Assembly (NCBI RefSeq): GCF_029784155.1
Contig: NC_073693.1
Span: forward strand, 20,496,002-20,560,001
Length of the DNA stretch: 64,000 nt
DNA from: Uranotaenia lowii
Lineage: Eukaryota; Arthropoda; Insecta; Diptera; Culicidae
Direction: 5' to 3'
Made by a program: the position numbers and the translations under genes. Below, one piece after another: positions 35,643 through 47,984 of this stretch. Positions within the stretch are counted from its first letter, which is position 1; every line of letters begins with the position of its first letter. Under the pieces are notes generated by a model that was not told where the DNA came from, searched no databases, and saw nothing but the letters and a program-made list of their open reading frames with translations.

Positions 35643-36230
35643 GTCATGGCATCCATTTTCTCGAGATTTTTTTTTCGTTTGGGCGGTTTGTTTTTCGTGT
35701 CCATGGTCGAGGCGTCGCGAGTCAACGTTGCGAGAGGATAGTAACCATGGCATAGCATACTGATCAGTGGGAAAATTTAGGCGCGTATTTCTCAACCAAG
35801 CATATATCAAAGAACGTTGTGGCGATATGAAGCCTTGATGTGATTTTTTTTTTACTTGCTTCCTAGCTTATTTGTACAGCACATGATTATGAATGACGCT
35901 TAAATGTGACCCGGATTGACATTTTGCCGATCGAGAAAAACATATACCTTTTTTTATGCCAAAATCTGAAATTGAAAAGTCATGGCATCCATTTTTAGAG
36001 ATTTTTTTTTTGATGGGTTTTGATGGTGATGGGATCGGTGGAAAAATTTAAAAATTAGGCGCCTGTTTCTCAACAAAGTACCTATATTTCTTATGCACGT
36101 GGGGGCGATATGCAAACTAGATGTGTTTTTTCTTGCTTAATTGTACACAGCACGTGGAAATAAATGACACCTAGATGTGACACGGATTGGTATTTACTCA
36201 ATCGAATCAAAACCAATTGAAAGATTTGCA
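35643..36230 (+). repeat. Two tandem copies of a ~336-bp unit inside the Helitron-like region
   Basis: GTCATGGCATCCATTTT at 35643 recurs at 35979. Aligned words follow in both: AGATTTTTTTTT, AATTAGGCGC or AATTTAGGCGC, GTTTCTCAAC or ATTTCTCAAC, GGCGATATG, TGTACA-CAGCAC or TGTACAGCAC. Confidence 0.75.
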
Positions 36231-36359
36231 AAAATACTTCCATATTTAGTTCGTGTTGCAGTAGGTAGCATTTGTTGTCTAAAAAATATAAATTTAGTTC
36301 TGATGCTAATGAAATCATGGTATGACACTTTGCGGACAACTGAAAAAAATACAGAAAGT

Positions 36360-36405
36360 AAAGAATTTACATACAATTATTTAAAGAATTTACATACAAT
36401 TATTT
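36360..36405 (+). repeat. 23-bp tandem duplication at SINE insertion point
   Basis: Two identical 23-bp copies (36360-36382, 36383-36405) beginning AAAGAATTTACATACAATTA. The second overlaps the left target duplication of the SINE. Confidence 0.9.
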
Positions 36406-36414
36406 AACCCATTT

Positions 36415-36872
36415 GGGAAGCGCCGATGTGGTCTAGTGGATAGGCTGGCGCGAGTCTGGTATTGGTACGCCAGGCGTACTGGGTTCGATTCCCGGTATCG
36501 GCAAGAAAAACTTTTGGGTTCGAATCCCATGAGCGGCCAACAGGTAAGATGTGTTTCATTCTATAACTGACTATATAATTGGAATGTTCAATCAGTTGCC
36601 AGCTGGCCAGGTATATACACGGATGCCGGAATACCTGTAAGTAAACTAGCCCACCTGATTGATTCGTTCTTCCAAAAATATACCTACATTAACACAATAC
36701 ATTCACTACATAACAGTTCATACGAAGCCATGGGGTCCGGGTATGGTGTACGCGTTGCATTGAAGATTTGTCGAACCTAATAATCTAAAGAATGCATGTG
36801 AACACATACTTTGGCAGAAACTGCGGTGAATCCGTGCACCCATGGTGGATTACCTACATACATACATACTAT
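36415..36872 (+). mobile_element. Composite tRNA-derived SINE (458 bp) with two B boxes
   Basis: Flanked by a perfect 17-bp target duplication AATTATTTAACCCATTT (36398-36414 and 36873-36889), the mark of LINE-mediated insertion. The head at 36422-36503 folds like a tRNA: GCCGATG pairs with TATCGGC. It has an A box TGGTCTAGTGGATAGG and a B box GGGTTCGATTCCC (36481-36493). A second B box GGGTTCGAATCCC lies at 36516-36528, as in dimeric Twin-type mosquito SINEs. An unrelated body of about 340 bp follows, ending in a (TACA)n tail. Long for a SINE. Confidence 0.92.
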
Positions 36873-36889
36873 AATTATTTAACCCATTT

Positions 36890-37960
36890 CGCCTACAAGG
36901 TTATTTTTGAATCATATTGATAACAGAAATATGAATAAGATGTTTTCTAAAGAGGTAGATCGGAAACATTTTGTTGAACATGTAAAAATGCACTGAACTG
37001 AAGTTTTATCAAGCGCCATTTAAATTTGAAAAAGATCACAAAACCGATCTGACACATGAACTGATCAAGAGCCTTTTCTTTAAATTAGATAAGATTAGAC
37101 TGACGTCTGCATAAGTGAAAGGTATCAGTGAAATAAACTAATTTTCATTGACCAAAAGTGTGGGAATTCATTTTCCGAAAGAATTTTCATTCGAGGAACA
37201 CTAGAACATGCTCAAACGTTCAACCTTTCGCTGTTACAAAAAAAAGGTTTCTTCTAGAAATTGTTACTTCGGCCCAAATACACAACTGAAACGAATTCAG
37301 AAATGAAAATGGGAGCTTTTTATTTTAAAAAATTCCGAAAAAAACATCGTACTTCTTGCTTATATATCAATTCAAGTAAGTACTTAACATGAAAAGTGTT
37401 TTTGGTTACATGGCTGCATAAGAGAGACTTTTGATCCGCTTCTTTTTTGAAAAGTTAGATTTTAGAACTGATATTTAACTGGAAGCACCAAAAGGGGTAT
37501 TCCGAATGTTGAAACTGAAACGGATATTTAAAATTCTTAAATGTCTTTGTAAATGAAGGTCATTTGCTTGGAACTTTGAACAGCATTCGTTAAAAGTGGA
37601 GTAACAAACATAAATTTATACTGCAGGAATACTGCAGATATATCAATGAACCTTGATAAAACAAACAAACAGAAATACATATTAAATCCATTTTAAAGCC
37701 TGAAAATAAGCTTTGCTTTACACTTGCTCCAATGTACGGAACAAATGTTAACTTAGAATTTTTTTTTGCCAACATTTTTGAATATTTGACTTTTAAAGAG
37801 AAAATAAAAAACGCGGAAAATTTATTTTGTGATGCAACTGATAGTTTTAAAATATTTATGTTTTTTGCTTTAATAAATTTATTTGAAAAAAAGAAATTTG
37901 CACTGTATCAAATCGATAATTTTCATATCACGACAAGTGCTGTTTGGGAAAACTTCAAGC
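36890..37960. other. Interior DNA between SINE and Helitron 3' part
   Basis: AT-rich. A 77-codon frame at 37732-37965 (plus) is Phe/Lys/Asn-rich and unrecognised. Probably interior Helitron or older host sequence. Confidence 0.35.
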
Positions 37961-38799
37961 TGTAATGTCTCATGTCCACGAGTTTGGCATATGGCGAAAC
38001 ATTTTTTAATATAATTTTGACGCAAACCGGATTGATATTCAAACTACTTCGAAGGGCGAGGATGGTGAAAATCCTTTTCATCGTTAATTTTTTTTCAAAT
38101 TTCTATAGCTTATTTTTTCAACTCCTAAAAATACATCAGCTAAAGCTAATCAGGAGCTGGAAGTGTTCATAATACAGAATATTAGGAATATACTCAAAAA
38201 CTGTCCCGATTCACGCTATTGATCGGTTTTCAATATTCTATCTCCATAAAGTACAATGAGAATCTTTTTCCTCCAATTAGAAATTTATGTAAACTCGAGC
38301 CGGGTGAATCAGCCTACCTTCTTCAAGCAGTGGGGGACACAATTGGAAAAGATGGGGGAGCTCCCATGTAAGCTTCAGATAAAGAGCTTTTCAAAGAAGG
38401 GACCATATTTTATAAAAGGGTTTTTTTGCGTACGGATATTTGGCATAACTCAAAAAAAAAGATGTGACAAATGATTTTATGGAAGTCCGTAACGTCTCAC
38501 TTTGGGAAAAAGGTGGAAAATCTATGAATTTTGACATTATTTAAGACATTATGAAGTTTTAAAAACAGAGTACGAATTTCAGATCTTGAAAAACAAATTT
38601 AGAGATCAAGTTTCAGTAAATAATATATACCATCTTTGAATCGCAATTCGGAACTCCAGCTGCAGCTCTCATTTCAAAGTTGTTGGTTCTGACCTATGAC
38701 GAGGTTTGATTTAAAAAAAGTGCCTACAAAAATCTGAATTTTTACAAATAACATTTATTTTTGGAAGGTGTAGCAAAGTACACCGGGTCAGCTAGTTAA

Positions 38800-39395
38800 T
38801 TAATAAAATTTACAAAATTGACAAAAGTGACAAAATTTTCAAAATTTATTGAATTGACAAAAATTACAAAATTGTCAAAATTAAGAAAATTTGCCAAATT
38901 GACAAAATTGGTTAAATTGATAAAATTAGCAACATTGCCGAAATTGAAAAATATAGAAAAATTGACTAATTGATGAAATAGAAAAAATGTACAAAATGGA
39001 CAAAATTTACATAGACGCTAAAGATGGCAAAATGACAAAAAATCACAGAATTAAAAAAAAAATTGACAAAATTGATAAAATTGGAAAAAATTTACCAAAT
39101 TTACAAAATTCAAATAATCCACACAAATTAAAAAATACTCAAAAGTGACAAAATCAACATTCATGACAAAATTGACAAAATTGACAAAAATATCAAAAAA
39201 GACGAAAACGTCAAAAATGACAAAAAACAAATGATAAAATGACAGAATTGTCAAAAATAACAAAATTGACAAAATTTGCTTAATTGGCATATTTGATGCA
39301 ATTTAAAAATTCACGAAAGTGACATAAATAACTAAATTGACCAAATTGACACAATTGACAAAATTAACATAAATGAGAAAATTTAGAATAAATAT
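38800..39395. repeat. Decayed 9-bp array (AAAATTGAC type)
   Basis: Many AAAATTGAC, AAAATTTAC and AAAAATGAC words at irregular spacing directly after the Helitron end. Same unit as 1-270 but heavily mutated. Continues at 41465 on the far side of the 2.07-kb insertion. Confidence 0.85.
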
Positions 39396-41464
39396 CAGGG
39401 TGGTCTGCGGGTTTTCATTTTCAAATCCCGGTTTTTCTGGTTTTCCCTCGAAAGTTTTTTTTTGTTTTTCACGGTTTAAGAATATACTGCTTAATACCTT
39501 TTACAAGATTCATTGACCGAACAAATAGACATTTTATAATATTTGTAATTGAAAGTGTGTGAAAAATGAAAATTTTCAGTGAATCAATTTTGTAATTCGA
39601 AAGTAAAGTTATTCACAACTGCAATAAATGTGGTGAGACTTGTTGAATTTCGTACCGATAATTAAGTGTTTAAATGTGGAAATGTAAAATTGTTAGAACA
39701 TAATTCCAGTATTTCGTTTGGTCAACGAAAATTGTCACCTTTGTCTTAGTCTATGACAACAACTTGGACAATTTTTTTTACTGAAACTTATTTTTATAAT
39801 TCGAATTTTTTGGACTTCATCTTGGAGTCTTCCAGTACCGCATTGCATCAGTTTAAAAGCACATTATGATATCACGGGGTACATCTAAGTTGACGTTCTG
39901 GATCTCAAATTCTCTGAGAGATTTCAAAGTTCGTTAAACTAATCAGAACCGAAACTTCCATTTGTCAATAATACAACTTTGGGGTTCAAAGATTTCTTGA
40001 ATCTTTAAATTTATTGTGAGGAAAATATATTTTCCGAGACATTTAAGGTCAGATTTTTTCGTGAAAATAATTAAACAATATTTGAAATGCGAATATAATA
40101 TCATTTTTAAACTGCGGGAGGAATCATTAAGATTTAAGGTATTTTATTGAAAAATTCTTCGAAAAATCATGTTAAATTTGTTAGAATTGGACGCAAAAAT
40201 AGAGATTTATTGTCATTATTTCCTCTAAAACTCTGAAAGCCCATTTTGATGTCTTAAAATTAAAGCTGCAACATTTGCTGGAAAATTCTATTTTTACCGA
40301 ATTTTTGATGATACAGGTGATATTTTTTTAGATTTCTTATATAGAGGTTTACTGTATTTTAATACAAAACCTGGTGAAATTTCAATGCCATTTTTCGATT
40401 TCACTTGGGAAGTTATCAGGTTATAAATGTGTATTTCATGAATCTCAAAAGTCTCAAAAAATAAAATTTATGAAAATTGTCAGAATGAACCAAATTTAAA
40501 ATTTTTAAATGTTTTTGGAAAATCAGTATATTTAGAGGATTTTTTGTGCTATAAATGTATTTTAATTTTTAAACTCGGACTTGAAAAATTCTGAAATACC
40601 AACTTGGTATTGAAATTCTTATCCATAAATGTCGATATTAGTTTTTAAATTTTATTGCCAATTCGAAATTTGACTTTGAATTTTTAATTCTAATCCTAAG
40701 ATTTAAACTTAGAAATTTAGATTAATATTAATTGCAATAAAAGCATTACTTTTGTATTGTTTTTTGTTTTTGGTTTGATTCTTAAATGAATATATGATAT
40801 TCGAATGTCATTTGAATAATTATTTCCGAAATCAAAGTTCTGTGTTACTGTACACTACTGATTACTGAATTATGAATTTATATCCAGATAATGAGTTTGA
40901 ATTAAGAATCTCAAGCGTAGTTATATTTTAAATTTTGAAATCTAATTTTGAGTCTGATTTCAAAACTTGAAATTTTCAAATTTAAACCAGAATCTTTGTG
41001 AATTCCAATTTCTGAATTCATGATTAAAGTCTTAATACAGAGAACTTAATTCGACCTTCTTAATCACCGCCTGAATCAAATCTGTATTCAGAATTTAAAT
41101 TTGAAATATCACACTGAACCTGAATTTTTTATCAAATTTTTCTGAATCCAATTCTGGCTTTAATTTCTAACATTCGGTGGAAAAGCGAACATTGAAGAAT
41201 GGAAATACGCATAAACTTTTCCCATTTCATTTTTCCAATTAACGTCTATGTAAAATTTTTAATTAAAGTTAACTTTTGATTAACTTCATCCTTTTCTATA
41301 CGTAGGATTGAAATCGAAAAACTGATTTGAATTGTATGAGGTTTTACCCGGTTTTGATGTCAAATCTCCGGTTATCTCCCGGTTTTTCTGATCCTATTTT
41401 CATTTCCCGGTTTATTTCCAGATTTCCCTGTTTTCCCGATTTTCGCGGTTTGCTGGCCATCTTG
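39396..41464. mobile_element. Probable hAT-like element (2.07 kb) inserted in decayed array
   Basis: Left end CAGGGTGGTCTGCGGG followed by repeated CCCGGTTTTTCTGG words. The right end in reverse reads CAAGATGGCCAGCAAACC with CCCGGTTT words inside it. Both flanks are the same decayed 9-bp array, so the element interrupts it. An 8-bp duplication is not clear. The interior is AT-rich, with a stretch of diverged GAATTT and AAATCTGAATT words at 40,560-41,170 and no transposase. Confidence 0.65.
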
Positions 41465-42015
41465 CAATATTGACAAAATTTTCAAAATTGTCAAAAATAC
41501 AAAATTTTAAAAAATGAAAATTGACAAAATTGACATTGTTGGCTTAATAGACTAAATTGATGAAATTGACCAAATTTGCAATATTGACAAGATAGGAAAA
41601 ATGGACAAACTTGACCAAATTAACACAACGGACAAATTTAGAAAAATTACATAAATGACAAAATCTACATTAATGGCAAAACTGACAAAATTGAAAATAT
41701 TTGCAAAATTGACAAATCAGTCAAATTAACACAAAATTTACAGAATAAAGGAGATGGAAAAAATTGACAAAATTTTAAATGTCAATATTGTCAATTTTTT
41801 CAATTTTATCAATTTTATGAATTATGTCAATTATGTTAGTTAGTCTTGTCAAATTTGTCAGTTTTGTCAGTTGAGTTTACTAAGTCAGTTTTGTCAATTT
41901 TGTAAATTTCGCCAATTTCCATTTTTGTCAATTTTGTCAATTCAGCCAATTTGATCAATTTAGACTTTTGTCAATTTCACCAATTTTGTAAGTTTTTTTT
42001 CCAATTTTATATTTT
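41465..42015. repeat. Decayed 9-bp array that flips orientation near 41785
   Basis: To about 41780 the words read AAAATTGAC; after TTTTAAATGTCAATATTGTC they read GTCAATTTT. This repeats, in decayed form, the head-to-head arrangement at 271-377. Confidence 0.85.
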
Positions 42016-42310
42016 GTAATCTGGAACGCTGTAGATAGGTTAAAATGGTTCGCTGTCTTCGGGACAAAATTGGAAAAAGCCAAGATCTACAATTTATTCA
42101 TACATTATGATGATTTTAAAAGTTGCTGAAGCTCTGTAGAAAGCATTCAGAGTATTTTTTCTGTGGTTTTCATCGAAAAGTGCACAATATCTTAACACCA
42201 CCTTTTATGTGATTATTTTTGATAATAAATGGAACCTTTTTTATCTGAAATTAACGTGGAAATCGGTGGAACTAGCAGAATTTTGAATGATTGAAAATAC
42301 TCATTTTTAT
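42016..42310 (+). mobile_element. Partial copy of the 30029 foldback family
   Basis: Words shared with the left arm: GGTTCGCTGTCTT, ACATTATGATGA, AAGTTGCTGAAGCTCT, ATCGAAAAGTGCACA, GTGATTATTTTTGAT and GAATGATTGAAAATAC. Truncated at both ends. Confidence 0.85.
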
Positions 42311-44035
42311 GAAAATGCTCAATGAAAAAAATATTAGAACATTTTGTTTTTTTTTTCGCGGTTATTAATGTGTTAATTATGCGTGCAGAGAATTCAAAGC
42401 CAATAAAGGTAAGTGAGAGTATCAAAACTCAGAAACCAAATTTTGAAAAACCATGTTCAGTACGTCGACTTCCAGAATCCTAAAATTTTAATGAAAATGT
42501 AGGAATTCAACCGAAGGAGTTTGAACATCAAAACCCTCCGTCTGCATGGCCTTTGAATTGTACCAATTTAGAAATTTCGATGAAAACTCTTGAAAATTTC
42601 GATTCGATTGAATTTGAAAACAAAAACTTAGATCCAAACTTCCTGTAGGTAAAGAGTCGCCATGAAACCAAGAGAGGCAAGAACGAGAGCTTTTGTCAGA
42701 TTGAACAAAAATAAAAGTTCATTTTTTCAATATTTTGTTTTGCATAGAGCTTATGATAACATTTTTCTTATCTCAACAAAAATTCTAAATTTGAAAAAAA
42801 TTACTAATGTCACAGAAAAAAATAAATTACTAGCGTGCGAGTTAGACTTAGAATGGGAAAAAACTTAATTTCATTTGACAATGATTTCAACCGATGTGAG
42901 CCTTAAAGTTGCTTGTATTTTAAAAGAGCTCCAAAGCCAATCATATATTGTTCATTCAAATATACCGTCTAATTATTTTTTTTATTTCTGACTTTTTTCA
43001 AGCATAATTATAGATATTCTCCATGGCAAAGTTGGTTTTGACAATTGGGTTAGGAAATTTTCATCCCAAAGCAAAAGATTTAACTAAATATTATACCAAG
43101 TAAAACTTCTCCCCAAACTATCCAGATAGAATGGGTGGGAGGCAACCAATATTCAGAAAACGCACATACATATGAACGTATTTGTCACCGAAGGACCTTT
43201 CCGTGCGTAGGCGGGTGGGTGTTTGGTGCTGCCAAGCGCTAAAAGCTGCCCTTATCGATAGAGCGATAGAAACCAAGCCAAAAAACACATTAAAAGCTCT
43301 GCTGGAATAATAAAAGGCACAGGCGGAAGAACAGGGGCAGGAAACAGAAAAAAAACCACCATCAAGCCAACAAACCGAATCGGGAAGTTCGGTGTCAAGT
43401 TCGCTCGCTGAGAAGGATAATTTTTGCTTGACTCCTGGAGTGGTGGCAAAAGCGGAAGTAGCTCTATGCGTTGAAGTGTATGTGGGGAAAAGAAAGGGGG
43501 GATGATGCTGGCTGCTGCTGCTGCTGCTGCTAGGGACTCTTTCTGGCGTCAGTCTGGCGGGCGCCAAAATAGTTGCTACGGCATCATCCTGATTTTCTCG
43601 CTACTGCCTAGGCTGCCGCAGCGATTGGCTCAACTTGACACGAGAAAAAAAAATGGATGGGTCGGAGACCACACTTTAGGACCTTCAACTAGGATAGGAG
43701 GAATAGTCCGAGGAAAGGGGGGATGCCATAACCGGCAGCAGCAGTTCAGGACATGCAGAGAGAGAACGCTACTTTTCCATTATTCCATTCACCACGTGGG
43801 ATGCTCGTCTGTTTTTTCTGCCTCCTCCCGTTTTGCTCAAACTTGGGGTTTTGTTCCACCAGAAATGATTCCAATCATAGGCACACAATCATGTGGAAGT
43901 GTTTTGTATTTCCGGGCGCTTGAAGACGAGCGTTGATATGGAAATCGAGAGAAAAATTATCGCCGAAACGGTTGATCCTGATAACAAGAAAAAGAGTTGT
44001 ACAGTTGAGGATATTCAAAGTTGTTTTAGATTCCA
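42311..44035. other. Unique DNA with a GC-richer island
   Basis: The stretch 43,110-43,940 is GC-richer with opposed frames of 149 (43118-43567, minus) and 144 codons (43502-43936, plus). They overlap each other and show no recognisable domain; the plus one opens with an Ala run from a GCT microsatellite. Could be promoter-proximal DNA. No gene called. Confidence 0.35.
43510..43531. repeat. (GCT)n microsatellite
   Basis: Seven uninterrupted GCT units. Confidence 0.9.
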
Positions 44036-44045
44036 GATTCAAATT

Positions 44046-45298
44046 TAAGATTCAGATTTCAGATTCAGATTTCAGATTCAGATTTCAGACTCAGATTTTA
44101 GATTCAGATTTCAGATTCAGATTTCAGATTCAGATTTCAGATTCAGATTTCAGATTCAGATTTCAGATTCAGATTTCAGATTCAGATTTCAGATTCAGAT
44201 TTCAGATTCAGATTTCAGATTCAGATTTCAGATTCAGATTTCAAATTCAGATTTCAGATTCAGATTTCAGATTCAGATTTCAGATTCAGATTTCAGATTC
44301 AGATACCAGATTCAGATTTCAGATTCAGATTTCAGATTCAGATTTCAGATTCAGATTTCAGATTCAGATTTCAGATTCAGATTTCAGATTCAGATTTCAG
44401 ATTCAGATTTCAGATTCAGATTTCAGATTCAGATTTCAGATTCAGATTTCAGATCCAGATTTCAGATTCAGATTTCAGATTCAGATTTCAGATTCAGATT
44501 TCAGATTCAGATTTCAGATTCAGATTTCAGATTCAGATTTCAGATTCAGATTTCAGATTCAGATTTCAGATTCAGATTTCAGATTCAGATTTCAGATTCA
44601 GATTTCAGATTCAGATTTCAGATTCAGATTTCAGATTCAGATTTCAGATTCAGATTTCAGATTCAGATTTCAGATTCAGATTTCAGATTCAGATTTCAGA
44701 TTCAGATTTCAGATTCAGATTTCAGATTCAGATTTCAGATTCAGATTTCAGATTCAGATTTCAGATTCAGATTTCAGATTCAGATTTCAGATTCAGATTT
44801 CAGATTCAGATTTCAGATTCAGATTTCAGATTCAGATTTCAGATTCAGATTTCAGATTCAGATTTCAGATTCAGATTTCAGATTTCAGATTCAGATTTCA
44901 GATTCAGATTTCAGATTCAGATTTCAGATTCAGATTTCAGATTCAGATTTCAGATTCAGATTTCAGATTCAGATTTCAGATTCAGATTTCAGATTCAGAT
45001 TTCAGATTCAGATTTCAGATTCAGATTTCAGATTCAGATTTCAGATTCAGATTTCAGATTCAGATTTCAGATTCAGATTTCAGATTCAGATTTCAGATTC
45101 AGATTTCAGATTCAGATTTCAGATTCAGATTTCAGATTCAGATTCAGATTTCAGATTTTAGATTCAGATTTCAGATTCAGATTCAGATTCAGATTTCAGA
45201 TTTCAGATTTCAGATTTCAGATTTCAGATTTAAGATTCAGATTTCAGATTCAGATTTTAGATTCAGATTTCAGATTTTAGATTTTGATTCAGATTTCA
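44046..45298. repeat. 13-bp satellite array, unit ATTCAGATTTCAG
   Basis: About 95 copies of a 13-bp unit made of a 6-mer (ATTCAG) plus a 7-mer (ATTTCAG). The last 150 bp shift to runs of the 6-mer or the 7-mer alone. As 13 is not a multiple of three and no frame has a stop, all plus frames stay open; the 459-codon frame from 43933 is a by-product with a 13-residue period. Confidence 0.96.
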
Positions 45299-45312
45299 GG
45301 AATCAGCTGTAG

Positions 45313-46059
45313 TAGCTCTATTAACAGTCATGACTAATAGTTCTGACGTCCGACTTAGTGAATTCACTGTTTGAATGACCAGGAAGTGATTCATCCGATT
45401 TACTTTTCCCACAGAAAAAAAAATCAAAAACCACGATGAAGAGCATCTCAAATTGGCTCAAGATCAGACGAACGTAAATTTTCAACGATTCGTGCCAAAG
45501 GACAGAGCAATAATTTTTTGGTTCTTTTTTTTTGATGAATCTTTAACCAAAATAAATAAAAACAACTCTATTACCGTCTATATTTTTTCACGATTTCACT
45601 GGATGAGCGCCATCCTTCAAAAAAAAAAGTTTGGGAACACCTTAACCATTGCATTGCACTGCATCCGCTTTGGGGGACTTATAATTTTATCTTTATCATG
45701 TCGCGAAACATTAATGCGAGTGCACTCAAAAGATCCATCAACTGTCGTGAATGGTCGTTCCTTTGAATATGTGTTTCTACAACGAGGAACCTTCGCAAAT
45801 GTCCCAGACCAGACAACATCACACAACACACGGACACGTTTCGTTACGCCAGACAGACGGACGGTAATTACATGATTAATCACTCAGGTGTAAAGAAGTG
45901 CCCTCTGCAAAGGTAAAAACCCACCGCGATGTGTCTCGTGTGAGTGGGAGAAATTTAGGTCACCGCAACCAACCACGTGATGAAGTAGGGATCCATCTTG
46001 ATTTTTGCACACTCGATCATTTCGTCACCACTTTTTAAGTCGCGTTCCTCTTTGAGGAA
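45313..46059. other. Unique DNA; no gene recognised
   Basis: An open frame of 140 codons (45453-45875, plus) overlaps an 88-codon antisense frame. No domain recognised. Confidence 0.35.
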
Positions 46060-46683
46060 CCCGAGCAGACTTTGATGCCTAAATCAATAGCAAACAGCGA
46101 CCAAACTGGACTAACCCGATGCCAAAATAAGGTTTCATTAAAGTGTCAAAAATAAAGCGGTCAATAATAATAGCATGATGATAGCACGATGTGGTGTTGA
46201 TTTTCTAATAACAGCTAAATAAGGTGAGGTTTTATTCAACTTATAGGTGAGAAAAATTATATTAAAATGATAACAGGATTGAGTACCTAATTTTTCGGCG
46301 ACGAAAAATCAAGGTTATTAAGAAGTTTGAATTTAAATTAAGCTGATAGCAAGTAATGCCAAATTTTGCTATCATGCCTTCTGAGCAGTATTTTGTGTCA
46401 TTTTGCAGAATAAAAGTGCTAAAATGTCAAAATTTTGCCCTCATTTTCTATATGCTTGTAGAGCAGTTCTGCTAAATTTTGGTTTCACTGAAAGTATTTT
46501 GATAACTCGTTAAGCCAGCATTTTTGAGAAAATTTTGAAAGCAAAAGATGCCATTCTCTGGGCTAATTCCATACCAAAAAGTGGCATTACAGTGCTCTCA
46601 AAATTCATTTTGAAACCCTACATATGACATGAATGAGGTATTCGCAAAATTAGGTATGATTTTGCCACAAAAGTCTGCTCGGG
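46060..46683. mobile_element. DNA element with CCCGAGCAGAC termini, short form (624 bp)
   Basis: Left end CCCGAGCAGACTTTGATGCC; right end in reverse CCCGAGCAGACTTTTGTGGC. Flanking dinucleotides are AA on both sides. The interior is rich in TAGCA, GCAAAATT and GCCAAAATT words. The same termini occur at 53973 and 58585. Non-autonomous; superfamily not assigned. Confidence 0.82.
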
Positions 46684-47403
46684 AAGTTTTTTTCTGTTTA
46701 TCCTTTCAATTTTAACACAAACTGATGACGTTAGGATTCAGGCAAAACATATCTATCTCAATGAAAAAAAAAACAAACCTGTTCCGAAACGGCTTGCCTC
46801 ATTGATCGACCTTGGCCCAAGTGACACCCAAATGACTGCTGGCTGGGGAAGTATTTAAACCGGACAACCCAACCGGTCGGGTTGCGTTGATTGAAGCGGA
46901 TAAAAGCCTCGTGTGGGCGATGACATCATATGTTTACATAACTAATGGTGATTTTTCGAATTTTTCTGTCGGCATCAAATAATCGATGCTGCTGGGCTGA
47001 AGTCATTTTGCAGTCAATCACCTTAGTTAGTCCACACAGTCCATTCTCAAACTTGGGTGGGTGATCTGGCAAACTTCGCAGACACCCTTTAGGGTGAACC
47101 GCCTCTGCATGTTCTATTGAATATTTATTTATTATGATGTAAACTTTTAAGTTGCTATTCCTTATAGAGAAGGGTGGTCATTTACCACAATCTGTGTATT
47201 AGCTTAGCCAATTAGAGAGTACATCCGATTTGGAGAATGAGCTGCTGGAGTTAATTTAATGTTTGTTTTTGCATCTTTCTACGAGTTGCTACATCTAAAA
47301 TATGTCAGCTACATTTTTTCTTATGTCTAGAAATAAATCATGTTACTTTACTTTTACTAAGGAAATGAGGAACGTAATCAGAAAATGTTATAAACTAAAA
47401 AAT
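46684..47403. other. Unique DNA; possible regulatory stretch
   Basis: Contains AACCCAACCGGTCGGGTT (46867-46884), an interrupted palindrome with an AACCGG core, next to a TATTTAAA (46852). This promoter-like look is only suggestive; no downstream coding exon was identified. Confidence 0.3.
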
Positions 47404-47980
47404 CGTCATTTTTGTAATTTCTGTCATTTCTGTCGTGTCGGTCATTTTAGTAATTTTAGTCATTTTTGTCTCATTTTTTTCATTTTAGTATTTTTAGTAA
47501 TTTTTTTTTATTCATTTTTGACTCTGTTTTGTCTAATGTGTGTCTAATTTATGTCTCATTTTTGTCTCATTTGTGCCTCATTTTTGTCTCATTTTTGTCT
47601 TTTTTTGTCTCATTTTGTCTTATTTTTGTCTCATTTTTGTTTCGTTTTTGCCTTGTTTTTGTCTCATTTTTGTCTCATATTTGCTCACTTTTGTCTTATT
47701 TTTGTCTCATTTTTGTCTTATTTTTGTCTCATTTTTGTCTCATTTATGTCTTATTTTTGTCTCATTTTTGTTTAAATTTTGTCTCATTTTTGTCTCACTT
47801 TTGTCTCATTTTTTTCTCATATTTGTCTCATTTTTGCCTTATTTTTGTTTCGGTTTTGTCTCATTTAAGTCTCATTTTAATCTCATTTTTGTCTCAATTT
47901 GGTCTCATTTTTGTCTCATTTTTGTCTTATTTTTGTCTTATTTTTGTCTCAATTTTGTCTCGTTTTTGTCTCATTTTAGA
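47404..47980. repeat. Diverged 9-bp to 11-bp array (GTCATTTTT to GTCTCATTTTT)
   Basis: The first 75 bp have GTCATTTCT and GTCATTTTA units of 9 bp. The rest is about 45 copies of GTCTCATTTTT (11 bp), which differs from the 9-mer by a TC duplication. All three plus frames are open for long stretches because of this unit. Confidence 0.92.
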
Positions 47981-47984
47981 GATA

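Larger units (their letters stand above)
35491..38795 (+). mobile_element. Helitron-like region with typical 3' end, split by a SINE
   Basis: The right end has the 6-bp-stem hairpin GGTGTA-GCAAAG-TACACC (38767-38784), then GGGTCAG and the terminal CTAG at 38795, followed by T. A 3' hairpin close to a CTAG end inserted before T is the hallmark of Helitrons. The left part (CCCTATAGACTCGAAAACTA at about 35498) may be the 5' side, but its exact start is uncertain. The motif GTGAC-CGGATTGATATT appears three times (35909, 36177, 38019), which ties the parts together. No Rep/helicase frame, so non-autonomous. Confidence 0.6.

Noticed and set aside
36422..36503. Functional tRNA gene
   Set aside because: The acceptor ends pair and A and B boxes are present, but the anticodon arm is not convincing. 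The sequence sits at the head of an element with target duplications, so it is a SINE head.
43118..43567. 149-codon minus-strand frame
   Set aside because: Ser-rich start derived from a trinucleotide repeat and overlap with a similar antisense frame; no domain recognised.
43933..45312. 459-codon frame with a 13-residue period
   Set aside because: By-product of a 13-bp unit with no stop in any plus frame. Its upstream 40 codons show no domain.
46867..46884. Transcription-factor site and TATA-like promoter near 46.85 kb
   Set aside because: A single motif without a downstream exon is insufficient; mentioned only as a feature of the unique stretch.
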